From Selenomonas ruminantium subsp. ruminantium ATCC 12561 (lineage in GTDB: Bacteria > Bacillota > Negativicutes > Selenomonadales > Selenomonadaceae), in assembly GCF_000424065.1 (NCBI RefSeq), contig NZ_AUJE01000015.1, positions 25,638 through 89,637 on the forward strand: a stretch of 64,000 nt of DNA. Direction: 5' to 3'. The position numbers were made by a program, and so were the translations under genes. Under the pieces are notes generated by a model. It saw nothing but the letters and a program-made list of their open reading frames with translations. It was not told the DNA's origin and did no database searches. This document shows positions 54,019 through 62,615 of this stretch, one piece after another; the stretch's first letter is position 1; every line of letters begins with the position of its first letter.

Positions 54019-55311
54019 TTAAAGGCCAAAACGTTCAAAAATCATATCGACATGACGCAGGAAATACTTGTAATCGAAGCAATCGTCGATTTCTTCCTTG
54101 GTCAGGTATTTCGTGATATCCGGGTCATTTTCCACGCTCGTGCGGAAGTCCTGGCCTTCCATCCAGCGTTTCATGGCATTGCGCTGTACCCACTTGTAGG
54201 CATCTTCACGCAGTACGCCCTTGCTGACCACCGTCAGCATGATGCGCTGGCTGTAGATAAGGCCGCCCGTACGCTCCATATCGTGGAGCATCTTGTCCGG
54301 GTAAACCAGCAGTTTATCAATGATATTCGTGAGCTTCCGCGTGCAGTAATCCACATTGATGGTGCTGTCCGGCAGGATAACGCGTTCTACCGAGGAATGG
54401 GAAATATCGCGCTCGTGCCAGAGGGTGATATCCTCCAATGCTGCTACGGCATTGCCGCGCACCAAACGTGCCATGCCGGAAATGCGCTCGCAGTTGATGG
54501 GGTTGCGCTTATGCGGCATAGCCGAAGACCCCTTCTGTCCCGGGGAGAAATATTCTTCTGCTTCACGGATATCTGTGCGCTGCAGATTGCGGACTTCCGT
54601 AGCAATCTTTTCGAGCGTGCTCGAAACAATAGCAAGTGTCGTCACAAATTCCGCATGGCGGTCACGCTGAATAACCTGCGTAGCCAGCGGCACCGGCGTA
54701 AGGCCGAGTTTCTTGGCCACACGCTGCTCGATTTCCGGGTCGATATTGGAATAAGTACCAACCGCACCGGAGAGCTTGCAGACGGAAACCGTCTTCTTGG
54801 CATGCTCCACGCGGTCGATATCGCGTTCAATTTCCGCACTCCACAGAGCCATCTTCAGACCAAAAGTCATCGGCTCAGCGTGAATGCCATGGGTACGGCC
54901 AATGCAGGGCGTATGCTTGAATTCCACGGCACGGCGGCGCAGAACCTCACGGAATTTGCGCAAATCATCTAAGATGATATCGGCTGCATCCCGCATCATC
55001 ATGCAATAAGCGGTATCCTTAACGTCGCTCGACGTCAGCCCCTTATGCACATACTTGGAATCCTCACCAACATTCTCGGCGACATTGGTCAGAAAGGCAA
55101 TGATGTCATGATGGGTAACGGATTCAATTTCTAGAATGCGCTTCACATCAAATTTTGCCTTGGCACGAATATTCTTCGCAGCTTCCGCCGGGATTTCGCC
55201 CAGCTCTGCCATGGCGTCGCAAGCAGCCAGTTCCACGTTCAGAATCTGCTGCCATTCGTTCTCGATGGACCACAGGTGCCCCATCTCCGGGTTGGTGTAA
55301 CGTTCAATCAT
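54019..55311 (-). CDS. purB: Adenylosuccinate lyase
   Basis: Cleaves adenylosuccinate and SAICAR in purine synthesis. About 430 residues, beginning MIERYTNPEMGHLW; signature GSSAMPHKRNPINCE and catalytic segments GLTSSDVKDTA and GRTHGIHAEP. AGGAGGAATT precedes the ATG at 55311, and the upstream extension is rejected. Transcribed with purA from a strong promoter behind a structured leader. Confidence 0.97.
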   Translation of the reverse strand: MIERYTNPEMGHLWSIENEWQQILNVELAACDAMAELGEIPAEAAKNIRAKAKFDVKRILEIESVTHHDIIAFLTNVAENVGEDSKYVHKGLTSSDVKDTAYCMMMRDAADIILDDLRKFREVLRRRAVEFKHTPCIGRTHGIHAEPMTFGLKMALWSAEIERDIDRVEHAKKTVSVCKLSGAVGTYSNIDPEIEQRVAKKLGLTPVPLATQVIQRDRHAEFVTTLAIVSSTLEKIATEVRNLQRTDIREAEEYFSPGQKGSSAMPHKRNPINCERISGMARLVRGNAVAALEDITLWHERDISHSSVERVILPDSTINVDYCTRKLTNIIDKLLVYPDKMLHDMERTGGLIYSQRIMLTVVSKGVLREDAYKWVQRNAMKRWMEGQDFRTSVENDPDITKYLTKEEIDDCFDYKYFLRHVDMIFERFGL

Positions 55312-55448
55312 TAGTGAATTCCTCCTAATTTTCTGCGGCGTCACTGCACCGCGGAAGTGAAAACACGATAAAAAAACTCAAATTGACTGCCCCGCCATCT
55401 GCGAGCCTCAGCCTCATTTTGAGTTTGGAGAAAGTTCTTTAGTTTCCC
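55312..55448 (-). promoter_or_regulatory. Structured leader of purB
   Basis: The roughly 137-base leader between the predicted start of transcription and the purB ATG holds a GAAAG/CTTTC pair. Then comes a terminator-like hairpin (AAACTCAAA 55374-55382 against TTTGAGTTT 55418-55426, followed by seven T), and last a GCGG/CCGC hairpin before the RBS. A terminator inside a leader suggests attenuation. I do not recognise a known riboswitch. Confidence 0.5.
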
Positions 55449-55454
55449 TTTCTT

Positions 55455-55483
55455 ATAATAGCAAAGCGGAAGGCCAGTGTCAA
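55455..55483 (-). promoter_or_regulatory. Sigma-70 promoter of purB-purA
   Basis: On the minus strand TTGACA (55483-55478), 17 bases, TATTAT (55460-55455): near-perfect consensus. Confidence 0.85.
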
Positions 55484-55563
55484 CCTCTGCCGTCAATCAT
55501 GAACAAAGATACATTGGCATTATACCTTTTGGATAAGATACATTTGCGCTATACAGGAACACC

Positions 55564-55643
55564 GGCGGGGGAGAGCTAATCATTTTTCTTCGCTGAGACA
55601 GGCTTGTCAAACGCTGCGAAAAACAATTAGCTCTCCCCCCGCC
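55564..55643. repeat. Long hairpin element, family 1, copy D
   Basis: Same core as copies A-C but in the opposite orientation (plus strand GACAGGCTTGTCAAACGC). Its arms, GGCGGGGGAGAGCTAAT and complement, are unlike the other copies. It lies between the purB promoter and the toxin-antitoxin-like locus. Confidence 0.85.
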
Positions 55644-55660
55644 TCCCGTTCTCTAAAACA

Positions 55661-55690
55661 TTGACATCCAATCAATGCTTGTTGTAAAAT
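55661..55690 (+). promoter_or_regulatory. Promoter of the putative antitoxin RNA
   Basis: TTGACA (55661-55666), 18 bases, TAAAAT (55685-55690), pointing toward the toxin gene from the far side. Confidence 0.6.
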
Positions 55691-55696
55691 ATATTC

Positions 55697-55782
55697 ATAA
55701 GAATTCTTCCGAGCATCGTCATGTGCTCACAAAAAAGCACCCCTGGAGAGATTAGGGCCTCTCCTATACGGGGTGCTTTTCC
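55697..55782 (+). ncRNA. Putative antisense antitoxin RNA (par RNA II-like)
   Basis: Predicted RNA of about 85 bases running from the plus-strand promoter into the shared terminator. It contains AAGAATTCTTCC (55699-55710) and ATCGTCATGT (55715-55724), identical to the plus strand across the toxin's first codons (55869-55890). The RNA is therefore antisense to the toxin start region. The 4 extra bases between the two blocks create a GAGCA/TGCTC hairpin whose loop TCGTCATG exposes the anti-start-codon sequence. No coding potential. Confidence 0.6.
55731..55782. terminator. Shared bidirectional terminator of the par-like locus
   Basis: AAAAGCACCCC (55733-55743) pairs with GGGGTGCTTTT (55770-55780), enclosing a second stem GGAGAG/CTCTCC. 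The minus strand ends in six T and the plus strand in four. Confidence 0.85.
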
Positions 55783-55801
55783 TATAGAGGCTAGACTGCT
55801 G

Positions 55802-55888
55802 CTAATCTAACCATTTGCGCACCAAGCCAGCTATTAGGGTAGCGACAAGGCTTGCCAGAACGGACAAGAAGAATTCTTCCATCGTCAT
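55802..55888 (-). CDS. Small hydrophobic toxin-like peptide (Fst/Ldr-like)
   Basis: A 28-residue peptide with an acidic start (MTMEEFF), one membrane helix (about residues 6-23, rich in L, V and A) and the charged tail RKWLD, the layout of Fst/Ldr type I toxins. GGAGGTG lies 7 bases before the ATG at 55888. The 5' leader forms a perfect CTCCCT-GCGA-AGGGAG hairpin that covers part of that ribosome site, as in par RNA I. Its mRNA would run about 185 bases into the shared terminator. Assignment rests on layout; I cannot claim family homology without a search. Confidence 0.7.
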   Translation of the reverse strand: MTMEEFFLSVLASLVATLIAGLVRKWLD

Positions 55889-55922
55889 GTTTTCACCTCC
55901 CTTCGCAGGGAGCAGCACACAA

Positions 55923-55952
55923 AGTATAGCACACCTCTGAAATACTTGTAAA
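55923..55952 (-). promoter_or_regulatory. Promoter of the toxin mRNA
   Basis: On the minus strand TTTACA (55952-55947), 18 bases, TATACT (55928-55923) with a TGC extended -10, placing the 5' end about 28 bases before the toxin ATG. Confidence 0.65.
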
Positions 55953-55974
55953 ACTACATTTTTACATAAAATTA

Positions 55975-56058
55975 AGCCCGCGGGGCTGATGATGACTTTC
56001 CGCAGCTTTTGACAAGCCTGTCTATAGCGAAGGAAAGTTATTATCAGCCCGGCAGGCG
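55975..56058. repeat. Long hairpin element, family 1, copy E
   Basis: A TTAAGCCC start, arms GCCCGCGGGGCTGATGATGA and a slightly decayed complement, core TTTGACAAGCCTGTC. It follows the toxin promoter. Confidence 0.8.
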
Positions 56059-56102
56059 TTTTATTACCTCGAACCTAATCACGGTAATCCCAGTAAAAAC
56101 TA

Positions 56103-56184
56103 AGCCCGTGGACTGATGGTGACTTTCCGCAGCTTTTGACAAGCTTGTCTATGGCGGAGGAAAGTTACCATCAGTCCACGGGCG
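56103..56184. repeat. Long hairpin element, family 1, copy F
   Basis: CTAAGCCC, arms GCCCGTGGACTGATGGTGAC and complement, core TTTGACAAGCTTGTC. It lies 23 bases beyond the metQ stop codon. Confidence 0.85.
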
Positions 56185-56206
56185 TCTTTATGCCTCGAAC
56201 CTGCGA

Positions 56207-57019
56207 TTAGAATGCCGGCACAACCGCACCTTTATACTTTTCGTTGATGAAGTCTTTAACCTCTTTGCTCTGCAAAGCCTTAATCAGCGCCTGAATCTCC
56301 GGACGCTTTTCATCGCCTTCACGAACGGCAACGATGTTCACATAGGGAGACGTGCTGTCTTCCATAAAGAGCGCATCTTTGGTCGGCACGAGGTTAACCT
56401 GCATAGCATAGTTGGTGTTGATAACGGCTGCATCCACATCATCAAGCGTACGCGGAACCTGCGCAGCTTCTACTTCCTGGAACTTGAAGTTATGCGGATT
56501 GCCCGTTACATCCTGCACCGTAGCCTTTTCCTTCACGCCATCTTTCAGCATGATAAGACCTGCCTTCTGCAGGAGCAGCAGGGCGCGGCCGCCGTTGGTC
56601 GGGTCATTCGGGATGGCAATAGCGGCACCATCTTTAAGTTCCTTCAGGTCTTTAACCTTCTTGGAGTATACCCCCATAGGCTCGATATGCACGCCAAACG
56701 CATTTTTCAGCTTGACTTCCTTATGTTCTTCCATAAAGTTCACCAGATACGGTTCATGCTGGAAAAAGTTGGCGTCCAGTTCCTTGTCGTTGAGCGCCAG
56801 GTTTGGCTGTACATAGTCGTTGAATTCCACGATTTCCAGCTTGATGCCGTCCTTTTCCAGAAGCGGCTTCACGATTTCCAGAATCTCTGCATGGGGCACT
56901 GCCGTAGCGCCGACCTTCAGTGCCTTGCTGTCCGTCTTGGCTGCCTGTTCACTGCCGCAGCCGGCAAAAGCCATCGCCGCAATCAACAGCGTACCGATAA
57001 GTGCTAAAACTTTTTTCAT
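56207..57019 (-). CDS. metQ: Methionine ABC transporter substrate-binding lipoprotein
   Basis: NlpA-family lipoprotein of 270 residues with a lipobox (AFAGC, Cys near 21). The mature domain shows VGATAVPHAEILE, DYVQPNLAL and the conserved ALLLLQKAGLI segment. It binds methionine outside the cytoplasmic membrane and delivers it to MetI/MetN. Last gene of the metN-metI-metQ run. Confidence 0.95.
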   Translation of the reverse strand: MKKVLALIGTLLIAAMAFAGCGSEQAAKTDSKALKVGATAVPHAEILEIVKPLLEKDGIKLEIVEFNDYVQPNLALNDKELDANFFQHEPYLVNFMEEHKEVKLKNAFGVHIEPMGVYSKKVKDLKELKDGAAIAIPNDPTNGGRALLLLQKAGLIMLKDGVKEKATVQDVTGNPHNFKFQEVEAAQVPRTLDDVDAAVINTNYAMQVNLVPTKDALFMEDSTSPYVNIVAVREGDEKRPEIQALIKALQSKEVKDFINEKYKGAVVPAF

Positions 57020-57046
57020 AGAGGTACCTCCCTTATAGATAAATGC

Positions 57047-57700
57047 TTATTTTTTATCCAAGTGCTTGGCGATGGTGTTGCCTACAAACTGTACCGCCTG
57101 CACGAGAACAATCAGAATAATAACCGTGGCAATCATCACTTCCGGGCGGAAGCGCTGATAGCCGTAGCGGATGGCCAAATCACCCAGACCGCCGCCGCCA
57201 ATGGCGCCTGCCATCGCCGATTCGCCGACCAGGCTGATAACCACTGTCGTCAGCTGTGCCACAATGCTGGGCATGGATTCCGGCAGCAGTACGCGGCTGA
57301 TAATCTGCATAGGCGTAGCGCCCATGGACAGTGCCGCTTCAATCAGGCCATAAGGCACTTCCTTGAGGCTGGTTTCCACCTGCCGCCCGATAAAGGGGAT
57401 GGAGGCGATAACCAGCGGCACCATCGCCGCTGTCGTACCGATAGCCGAACCGACCAACAAGCGAGTCAGCGGGATAATGGCCACCATCAAGATGATGAAC
57501 GGAATGGAGCGAATGGCGTTGACCACCGTACCGATTACTTTATTGAGCAGCGGCGACTCCAAAATCTGTCCTTTGTCCGTGGCATAGAGCAGCACGCCCA
57601 AAGGAATGCCCAAGGCCGAGGCGATGGCCATGGAAACGGCTACCATGTAGACGGTTTCCCCCAAAGCCTTAGTCAGCAGAGGAATCATGTCGTTTGACAT
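57047..57700 (-). CDS. metI: Methionine ABC transporter permease
   Basis: Permease of about 217 residues with five helices and the EAA-type loop around GLIEAALSMGATPMQIISRVLLPE. The ATG at 57700 is preceded by GGAGGTG and overlaps the end of metN by 32 bases, so it is translationally coupled. Confidence 0.95.
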   Translation of the reverse strand: MSNDMIPLLTKALGETVYMVAVSMAIASALGIPLGVLLYATDKGQILESPLLNKVIGTVVNAIRSIPFIILMVAIIPLTRLLVGSAIGTTAAMVPLVIASIPFIGRQVETSLKEVPYGLIEAALSMGATPMQIISRVLLPESMPSIVAQLTTVVISLVGESAMAGAIGGGGLGDLAIRYGYQRFRPEVMIATVIILIVLVQAVQFVGNTIAKHLDKK

Positions 57701-58736
57701 AACCAATCACCTCCTCTTTTAAGTCACGGCTTTTGAGGTAATCAAGTGCCGCCTGCACTTGGGAATTTTCGCCCCGCAGGCCGATAATCATGCGGCCAAA
57801 GGGTGTGGATTTGATATGGTCAAGGTTGCCAAACAGCAACGTGGTTTCCACTTCCGGGAATTTGCGAATCATATCGGCAATTACCGGGTCATCAGCCGAC
57901 TCGCCAATAAACGTCAGCCGCATCAGAAGATAAGCGTCTTCTGCCGGTTCCGGGCTGATTTTGCCGCCGCGGAAAGCCGCCGGCAGGTCATTGGAAAGCA
58001 GCACACTGATAAACTCTTTCGTAATGGGCTGCTGCGGATTGGTGAAGACTTCGAGCACCGTCCCCTGCTCGGCGATAACGCCCTTGTCGATGACCGCCAC
58101 CTTGTCGCAGATATCCTTGATAACCTGCATTTCATGGGTGATGACCACCACCGTGAGCTGCAATTTCTTGTTGATATCGCGAATCAGCTCCAAGATGGCC
58201 TTGGTGGTCTGCGGGTCAAGGGCGCTCGTGGCCTCGTCACAAAGCAGCACCTTCGGCTCACTGGCCAGTGCCCTTGCGATGCCTACGCGCTGTTTCTGCC
58301 CGCCGGAAAGCTGTGATGGATACTGCCCCGCTTTTGTCTCCAAGCCCACCAGCTTTAAGAGCGGCTCCACCTTTGCCTTGATTTCGCTGTCGGATTTTCC
58401 GGACAGTTTCAACGGAAAGGCGATGTTTTCATAAACCGTCGCCGAGGACAAGAGGTTAAAATGCTGAAAAATCATGCCGATATCCTTGCGCGCCTCCCGC
58501 AGTTCGCTGTCACTAAGCGCCGTCATATCCTGTCCATCAACGATGACCTTGCCCCCCGTGGGCCGCTCCAGCATATTGATACACCGCACCAGCGTAGACT
58601 TACCTGCACCGCTGAGGCCGATAATGCCAAAAATCTCACCCTTGGCTATTTCCAAATCAATGCCCTTTAGCGCCGGTACCGGCCCTGCCGGACTGGCATA
58701 AGTTTTCTCCACTTTCGAAAACTTAATCACAGGCAT
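57669..58736 (-). CDS. metN: Methionine ABC transporter ATPase
   Basis: ATPase of 355 residues with Walker A GLSGAGKST, signature LSGGQKQRVGIARAL, Walker B VLLCDEATSALD and a C-terminal NIL/ACT-like regulatory domain (about 270-350). No SAM riboswitch or T-box fits in the 54-base gap upstream, so it is probably transcribed together with the NSS transporter gene. Confidence 0.95.
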   Translation of the reverse strand: MPVIKFSKVEKTYASPAGPVPALKGIDLEIAKGEIFGIIGLSGAGKSTLVRCINMLERPTGGKVIVDGQDMTALSDSELREARKDIGMIFQHFNLLSSATVYENIAFPLKLSGKSDSEIKAKVEPLLKLVGLETKAGQYPSQLSGGQKQRVGIARALASEPKVLLCDEATSALDPQTTKAILELIRDINKKLQLTVVVITHEMQVIKDICDKVAVIDKGVIAEQGTVLEVFTNPQQPITKEFISVLLSNDLPAAFRGGKISPEPAEDAYLLMRLTFIGESADDPVIADMIRKFPEVETTLLFGNLDHIKSTPFGRMIIGLRGENSQVQAALDYLKSRDLKEEVIGYVKRHDSSAD

Positions 58737-58790
58737 TCACTCCCATCTAAAACAAAATAACAAGCCCAATTGCAACTTATTATACACCAT

Positions 58791-60167
58791 TTACCTACTA
58801 AAGAACAAGGCGTAATAACCGTTTACAAAAATAACGAGTACGATAATCGGTATGATGTAGGTTACATAGAACCGAATCCATTTCGGGAACGCCATGCCGC
58901 GGCCGGTATCTGCTTCCTTGATGAAGTTATCCCAGCCCCAGCCATAACGACTGGTACAGAACGCCATATAGACCAGACTGCCCAAAGGCAGGATATTGTT
59001 GGAAACCAAAAAGTCCTCCAAATCCAGCACGCCGGAGCCTTTGCCCAAAGGCTGAATCCAGCTCCACTCATTAAATCCCAGTACGCAGGGCAGAGAGAGC
59101 AGGATAACGAGGGGAATCCCCGCGCAGATAATCTTGCGTCTGTCGATATGCAGCAAGTCAAAGAAGCAGACAACCAGATTTTCAAAAACGGCAATAACTG
59201 TGGACATTGCCGCAAAGGTCATAAAGAGGAAGAACAATGTTCCCCAAAGCCGTCCAAACGGCATGGCGTTAAATACATTTGGCAGGGTCACGAACAAGAG
59301 ATTCGGCCCGCTCGATGGACTTACCCCATAGCTGAAGCACGCAGGGAAAATGATCAGCCCCGCCATAATAGCTACAAACGTATCGAGAACGATAATCCAG
59401 ACTGCTTCCCCCGTAAGGCGTTTGCTCTTGCCGATATAGGAACCGAATACAGCCAAGGAGCCCATGCCGATGGACAGCGTAAAGAATGCCTGGCCCATAG
59501 CCGCAAAGATAACTTCCTTTAAGCCGTGTTCCATCAGACGGCCAAAGTCCGGATAGAGATAATACTTGAGACCTTCACCTGCGCCCGGCAGCAAGACCGA
59601 GTTGATGCCCAAAATCACCATGAGCACCAACAGGCAGGTCATCATAAACTTCGTGATGCGCTCCACGCCGGCTTCCACACCGAGGTAGCAAACACCGCCG
59701 CAGAGTACGACAATGGCCATCATATAGCCCCCCATGGTCACCGGGTCCTGCAGGAGTGCACCGAAAATCGCGCCAATGCCGGCAGCGTCCAGACCTTCGA
59801 AAGCACCGGTCGCCGTCTTATACAGATAGTAGAGCATCCATCCAGCCACGGTGGTATAGAACATCATGAGAATCATATTACCGCCAATGGCTGTATACTT
59901 ATGCCAATGCCATTTCGTGCCTTTCGGCTCCAGTACATCAAAGGACATCGCCGCACTGCGGACACTGGCACGGCCAACGGCAAATTCGGCCACCATAATC
60001 GGCAGGCCTAAGATAGCCAAAAACAGCAGGTAAATCAGCACGAAGGACGCGCCGCCATACTGCCCCGTAATATAAGGGAACCGCCACACATTACCTAAGC
60101 CAATGGCACACCCCGCCGATACGAGAATAAACCCTAATCGGGTAGAAAATCCATTTCTTTCCAACAA
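58791..60167 (-). CDS. NSS-family sodium-dependent transporter
   Basis: Neurotransmitter:sodium symporter family (LeuT-like), 458 residues with 11-12 helices. The N-terminus GFILVSAGCAIGLGNVWRFPY is the family signature. A TTG start with AGAAGGTG upstream is used. Only 54 bases separate it from metN on the same strand. Some NSS members (MetP type) carry methionine, so methionine or another hydrophobic amino acid is a reasonable guess. Confidence 0.92.
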   Translation of the reverse strand: MLERNGFSTRLGFILVSAGCAIGLGNVWRFPYITGQYGGASFVLIYLLFLAILGLPIMVAEFAVGRASVRSAAMSFDVLEPKGTKWHWHKYTAIGGNMILMMFYTTVAGWMLYYLYKTATGAFEGLDAAGIGAIFGALLQDPVTMGGYMMAIVVLCGGVCYLGVEAGVERITKFMMTCLLVLMVILGINSVLLPGAGEGLKYYLYPDFGRLMEHGLKEVIFAAMGQAFFTLSIGMGSLAVFGSYIGKSKRLTGEAVWIIVLDTFVAIMAGLIIFPACFSYGVSPSSGPNLLFVTLPNVFNAMPFGRLWGTLFFLFMTFAAMSTVIAVFENLVVCFFDLLHIDRRKIICAGIPLVILLSLPCVLGFNEWSWIQPLGKGSGVLDLEDFLVSNNILPLGSLVYMAFCTSRYGWGWDNFIKEADTGRGMAFPKWIRFYVTYIIPIIVLVIFVNGYYALFFSR

Positions 60168-60228
60168 TTACACCTTCTTACAAAAAAATTTCGCTCCCTG
60201 CGATAAAAACAGATAAATACACCTATCT

Positions 60229-60257
60229 ATCTTACCGCAAAGAGCGAATTTTGTCCA
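60229..60257 (-). promoter_or_regulatory. Putative promoter of the NSS-metNIQ run
   Basis: On the minus strand TGGACA (60257-60252), 17 bases, TAAGAT (60234-60229). Confidence 0.55.
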
Positions 60258-60300
60258 GTCGTAAGCGACACATCAACAGCCAACAACTGTATAATTGTAC

Positions 60301-60430
60301 ACACACGCACATCACATGCGATACGGACTCGCGCTCAGCGCCCAAGGAAGGGCGCTCGCGGACGTAAATCACGTGATGTGATTTCAGTCCGCTGTTTCTT
60401 TTGGTTACTTTTCTTTGCACCAAAGAAAAG
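60301..60430. repeat. Palindromic intergenic repeat region
   Basis: Two nested structures lie between the NSS promoter and serS. One is an imperfect hairpin (CACATCACATGCG... / ...CACGTGATGTG with inner GCGCCC/GGGCGC). The other is a palindrome around TACTTTTCTTTG-CAC-CAAAGAAAAGTA at 60408-60432. No T-run makes either a standard terminator. Confidence 0.6.
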
Positions 60431-60443
60431 TACCACCACTAAC

Positions 60444-61715
60444 TTAGCGAATTACCTCTACGCCGCCCATGTACGGAACAAGCGCTTTCGGTACGATAAC
60501 CGAGCCGTCTTCCTGCTGATAGTTTTCCAGAATTGCGGCAACCGTACGGCCAACAGCCAGACCGGAACCATTCAGCGTGTGCACAAATTCCGGCTTGGAC
60601 TTCGCATCGCGGCGGAATTTGATATTGGCACGGCGTGCCTGATAATCCAGGCAGTTCGAGCAGGAAGAAATCTCACGGTACTTGCCCTGCGACGGGAACC
60701 AAACTTCGATATCGTAAGTCTTGGCGGACGTAAAGCTCATATCGCCCGTGCAAAGCTGTACCACATGGTACGGCAGTTCCAGAATGCGCAGAACATCTTC
60801 AGCGGCATCCACCATGGATTCGAGTTCATCCCAGCTCGTTTCCGGCTTAACGAATTTAATCAGCTCGACCTTGTTGAACTGATGCTGGCGGATAAGACCG
60901 CGGGTGTCGCGGCCGGCGCTGCCTGCTTCAGCACGGAAGCAAGCCGTGTAAGCGCTGTAGTATTCCGGCAGCTTGTCGCCGTCGAGAATTTCATCACGAT
61001 GGTAGTTCGTGGTCGGCACTTCAGCCGTCGGCACCAGATAATAGTCCATACCTTCCAGCTTGAACATATCTTCGGCAAACTTCGGCAGCTGGCCCGTGCC
61101 CGTCATGCTGTCCTTATTGGCAATGTAAGGTGCCAGCATTTCCGTATAGCCATGTTTCGTGGCATGGAGGTCCATCATGAAATTGATGCAGGCACGTTCC
61201 AAACGGGCGCCCAGCCCCTTGTAGAACATGAAACGGGCACCGGTAACTTTAGCGGCACGGTCAGCATCGAGAATGTCCAAATCCGTACCGATATCCCAGT
61301 GTGCCTTCGGCTCGAAGGAGAACTCTTTCGGCGTGCCCCATTTGCGCACTTCCGGATTTTCCGTGTCGTCCTTGCCGATGGGCACATCAGACTTGGGCAT
61401 ATTGGGGATGTGCAACAGGATGTCCCGCAGCTTTTCCTCGACTTCTTTGAGCTGGGCATCCAAAGACGAAATCTTTTCGCCTACAGCACGCATTTCGGCA
61501 ATCTTGTCATCCGCATTTTCCTTGTTCTTCTTCATCTGGCTGATGACCTTAGAAACCTCATTGCGCTCAGCCTTCAAGGTTTCCGTCTCCTGCAGCAGGC
61601 TGCGGCGCTGCTGTTCGAGCGCGGAAAAATCATCCAGATTCAGTGGATTATGACGGTTGGCCAGCATCTGCCGTACTTCATCGAGATGCTCACGGACAAA
61701 TTTAATGTCTAACAA
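60444..61715 (-). CDS. serS: Seryl-tRNA synthetase
   Basis: Charges tRNA-Ser. About 423 residues beginning with LDIKFVREH after a TTG start at 61715, with GGAGAGTG upstream; the longer frame is rejected because homologues begin at this point. The N-terminal coiled-coil arm (about 30-105) and class II motifs, including [22 protein letters not shown] and [16 protein letters not shown], are present. Confidence 0.97.
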   Translation of the reverse strand: MLDIKFVREHLDEVRQMLANRHNPLNLDDFSALEQQRRSLLQETETLKAERNEVSKVISQMKKNKENADDKIAEMRAVGEKISSLDAQLKEVEEKLRDILLHIPNMPKSDVPIGKDDTENPEVRKWGTPKEFSFEPKAHWDIGTDLDILDADRAAKVTGARFMFYKGLGARLERACINFMMDLHATKHGYTEMLAPYIANKDSMTGTGQLPKFAEDMFKLEGMDYYLVPTAEVPTTNYHRDEILDGDKLPEYYSAYTACFRAEAGSAGRDTRGLIRQHQFNKVELIKFVKPETSWDELESMVDAAEDVLRILELPYHVVQLCTGDMSFTSAKTYDIEVWFPSQGKYREISSCSNCLDYQARRANIKFRRDAKSKPEFVHTLNGSGLAVGRTVAAILENYQQEDGSVIVPKALVPYMGGVEVIR

Positions 61716-61834
61716 AATACTCACTCTCCATATCTCATATCCCCAAGAGCCCCAAAGCCTCAAGGGCAAAAAATCATCTAAAACAGTATTATACAGCAGT
61801 TGCGCCAAAATTGCCATATAAGACGACCTGCGAA

Positions 61835-62602
61835 CTAGAATTTTCCACCGCCACCGCCATGACTGCTGTCACTTGCGGAACTGGAGCTATCACTGGACTT
61901 GGATTTCTTGCGGCGGGTCACTGTGGTATAAAGGTATCTGTCCTGTCTTTGGAAGATATCTACACTGTCCTGTTTCAAATACGCAGCCGCTTCTACCGCC
62001 GGAGCCACATTACTCATGCCGCAGATAAGATAATAGGCAAAGCCAAAACCGCCCGCAGCGGCAACCATGACCGCGATAATCGCCGCAAACATATCAAATT
62101 CGTCAGCAGGGTCATAAGGTACGCCTTCTGTTTCATAGTAAGTCAGATACTTATCTACGCCATCCACGAAATTGTTGAAGCCGTCACTGTAATCGCCGTT
62201 GGATAAATCGTCCAAAAAGAGATTTTTGATCCCTTTTATCCCCACATCATCGGTGATTTTGGCCCGCATATTGTTGTCGGTCGAGATATACCAGTCCCGG
62301 CTGCCCATGGCCAGCACGAGCACAATACTGCCGTTTTCGCCATTGGCATAATTTTTGTCCAAAATATTGTTAGCATATTTGCCGGCGCTCATGCCCTGAG
62401 GCAAATCCTGCATGGTGCAGATACCGATTTTTACCTTATGCGCAGCCTCCACCTGCTGGATTTTGGCCGTCAGGGCCTCACGCTGGCTGGTGCTCAACAG
62501 TTTTGCTTGGTCGGACACAGGCTGTGCCGCTAGAGCCGCGGACTGGCAGATAAGCAAAAGAGTGAGGCAGACACCTTGCAAAACGCGTAAAATCTTTTTC
62601 AT
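61835..62602 (-). CDS. TPM-domain membrane protein
   Basis: About 255 residues: signal peptide (about 1-25), a TPM domain (about 30-150, with [20 protein letters not shown] and [21 protein letters not shown]), a transmembrane segment (about 175-195) and a low-complexity serine tail ending in GGGGGKF, typical of the family. The ATG at 62602 follows GAGGAGGGG, which overlaps the end of the upstream zinc-ribbon gene. Proposed roles in the family include phosphatase activity or membrane-protein repair; not settled. Confidence 0.9.
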   Translation of the reverse strand: MKKILRVLQGVCLTLLLICQSAALAAQPVSDQAKLLSTSQREALTAKIQQVEAAHKVKIGICTMQDLPQGMSAGKYANNILDKNYANGENGSIVLVLAMGSRDWYISTDNNMRAKITDDVGIKGIKNLFLDDLSNGDYSDGFNNFVDGVDKYLTYYETEGVPYDPADEFDMFAAIIAVMVAAAGGFGFAYYLICGMSNVAPAVEAAAYLKQDSVDIFQRQDRYLYTTVTRRKKSKSSDSSSSASDSSHGGGGGKF

Positions 62603-62615
62603 GTCCATCCCCTCC

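Noticed and set aside
58737..58790. SAM riboswitch before metN
   Set aside because: The gap is only 54 bases, too short for the aptamer.
60232..60423. 63-codon minus-strand open frame
   Set aside because: Lies within the palindromic repeat region and has no RBS or family pattern.
60378..61712. Plus-strand open frame opposite serS
   Set aside because: Shadow of serS; its composition has no family pattern.
61716..61834. T-box leader before serS
   Set aside because: No T-box sequence (TGGNACCGCG-like) or matching terminator seen.
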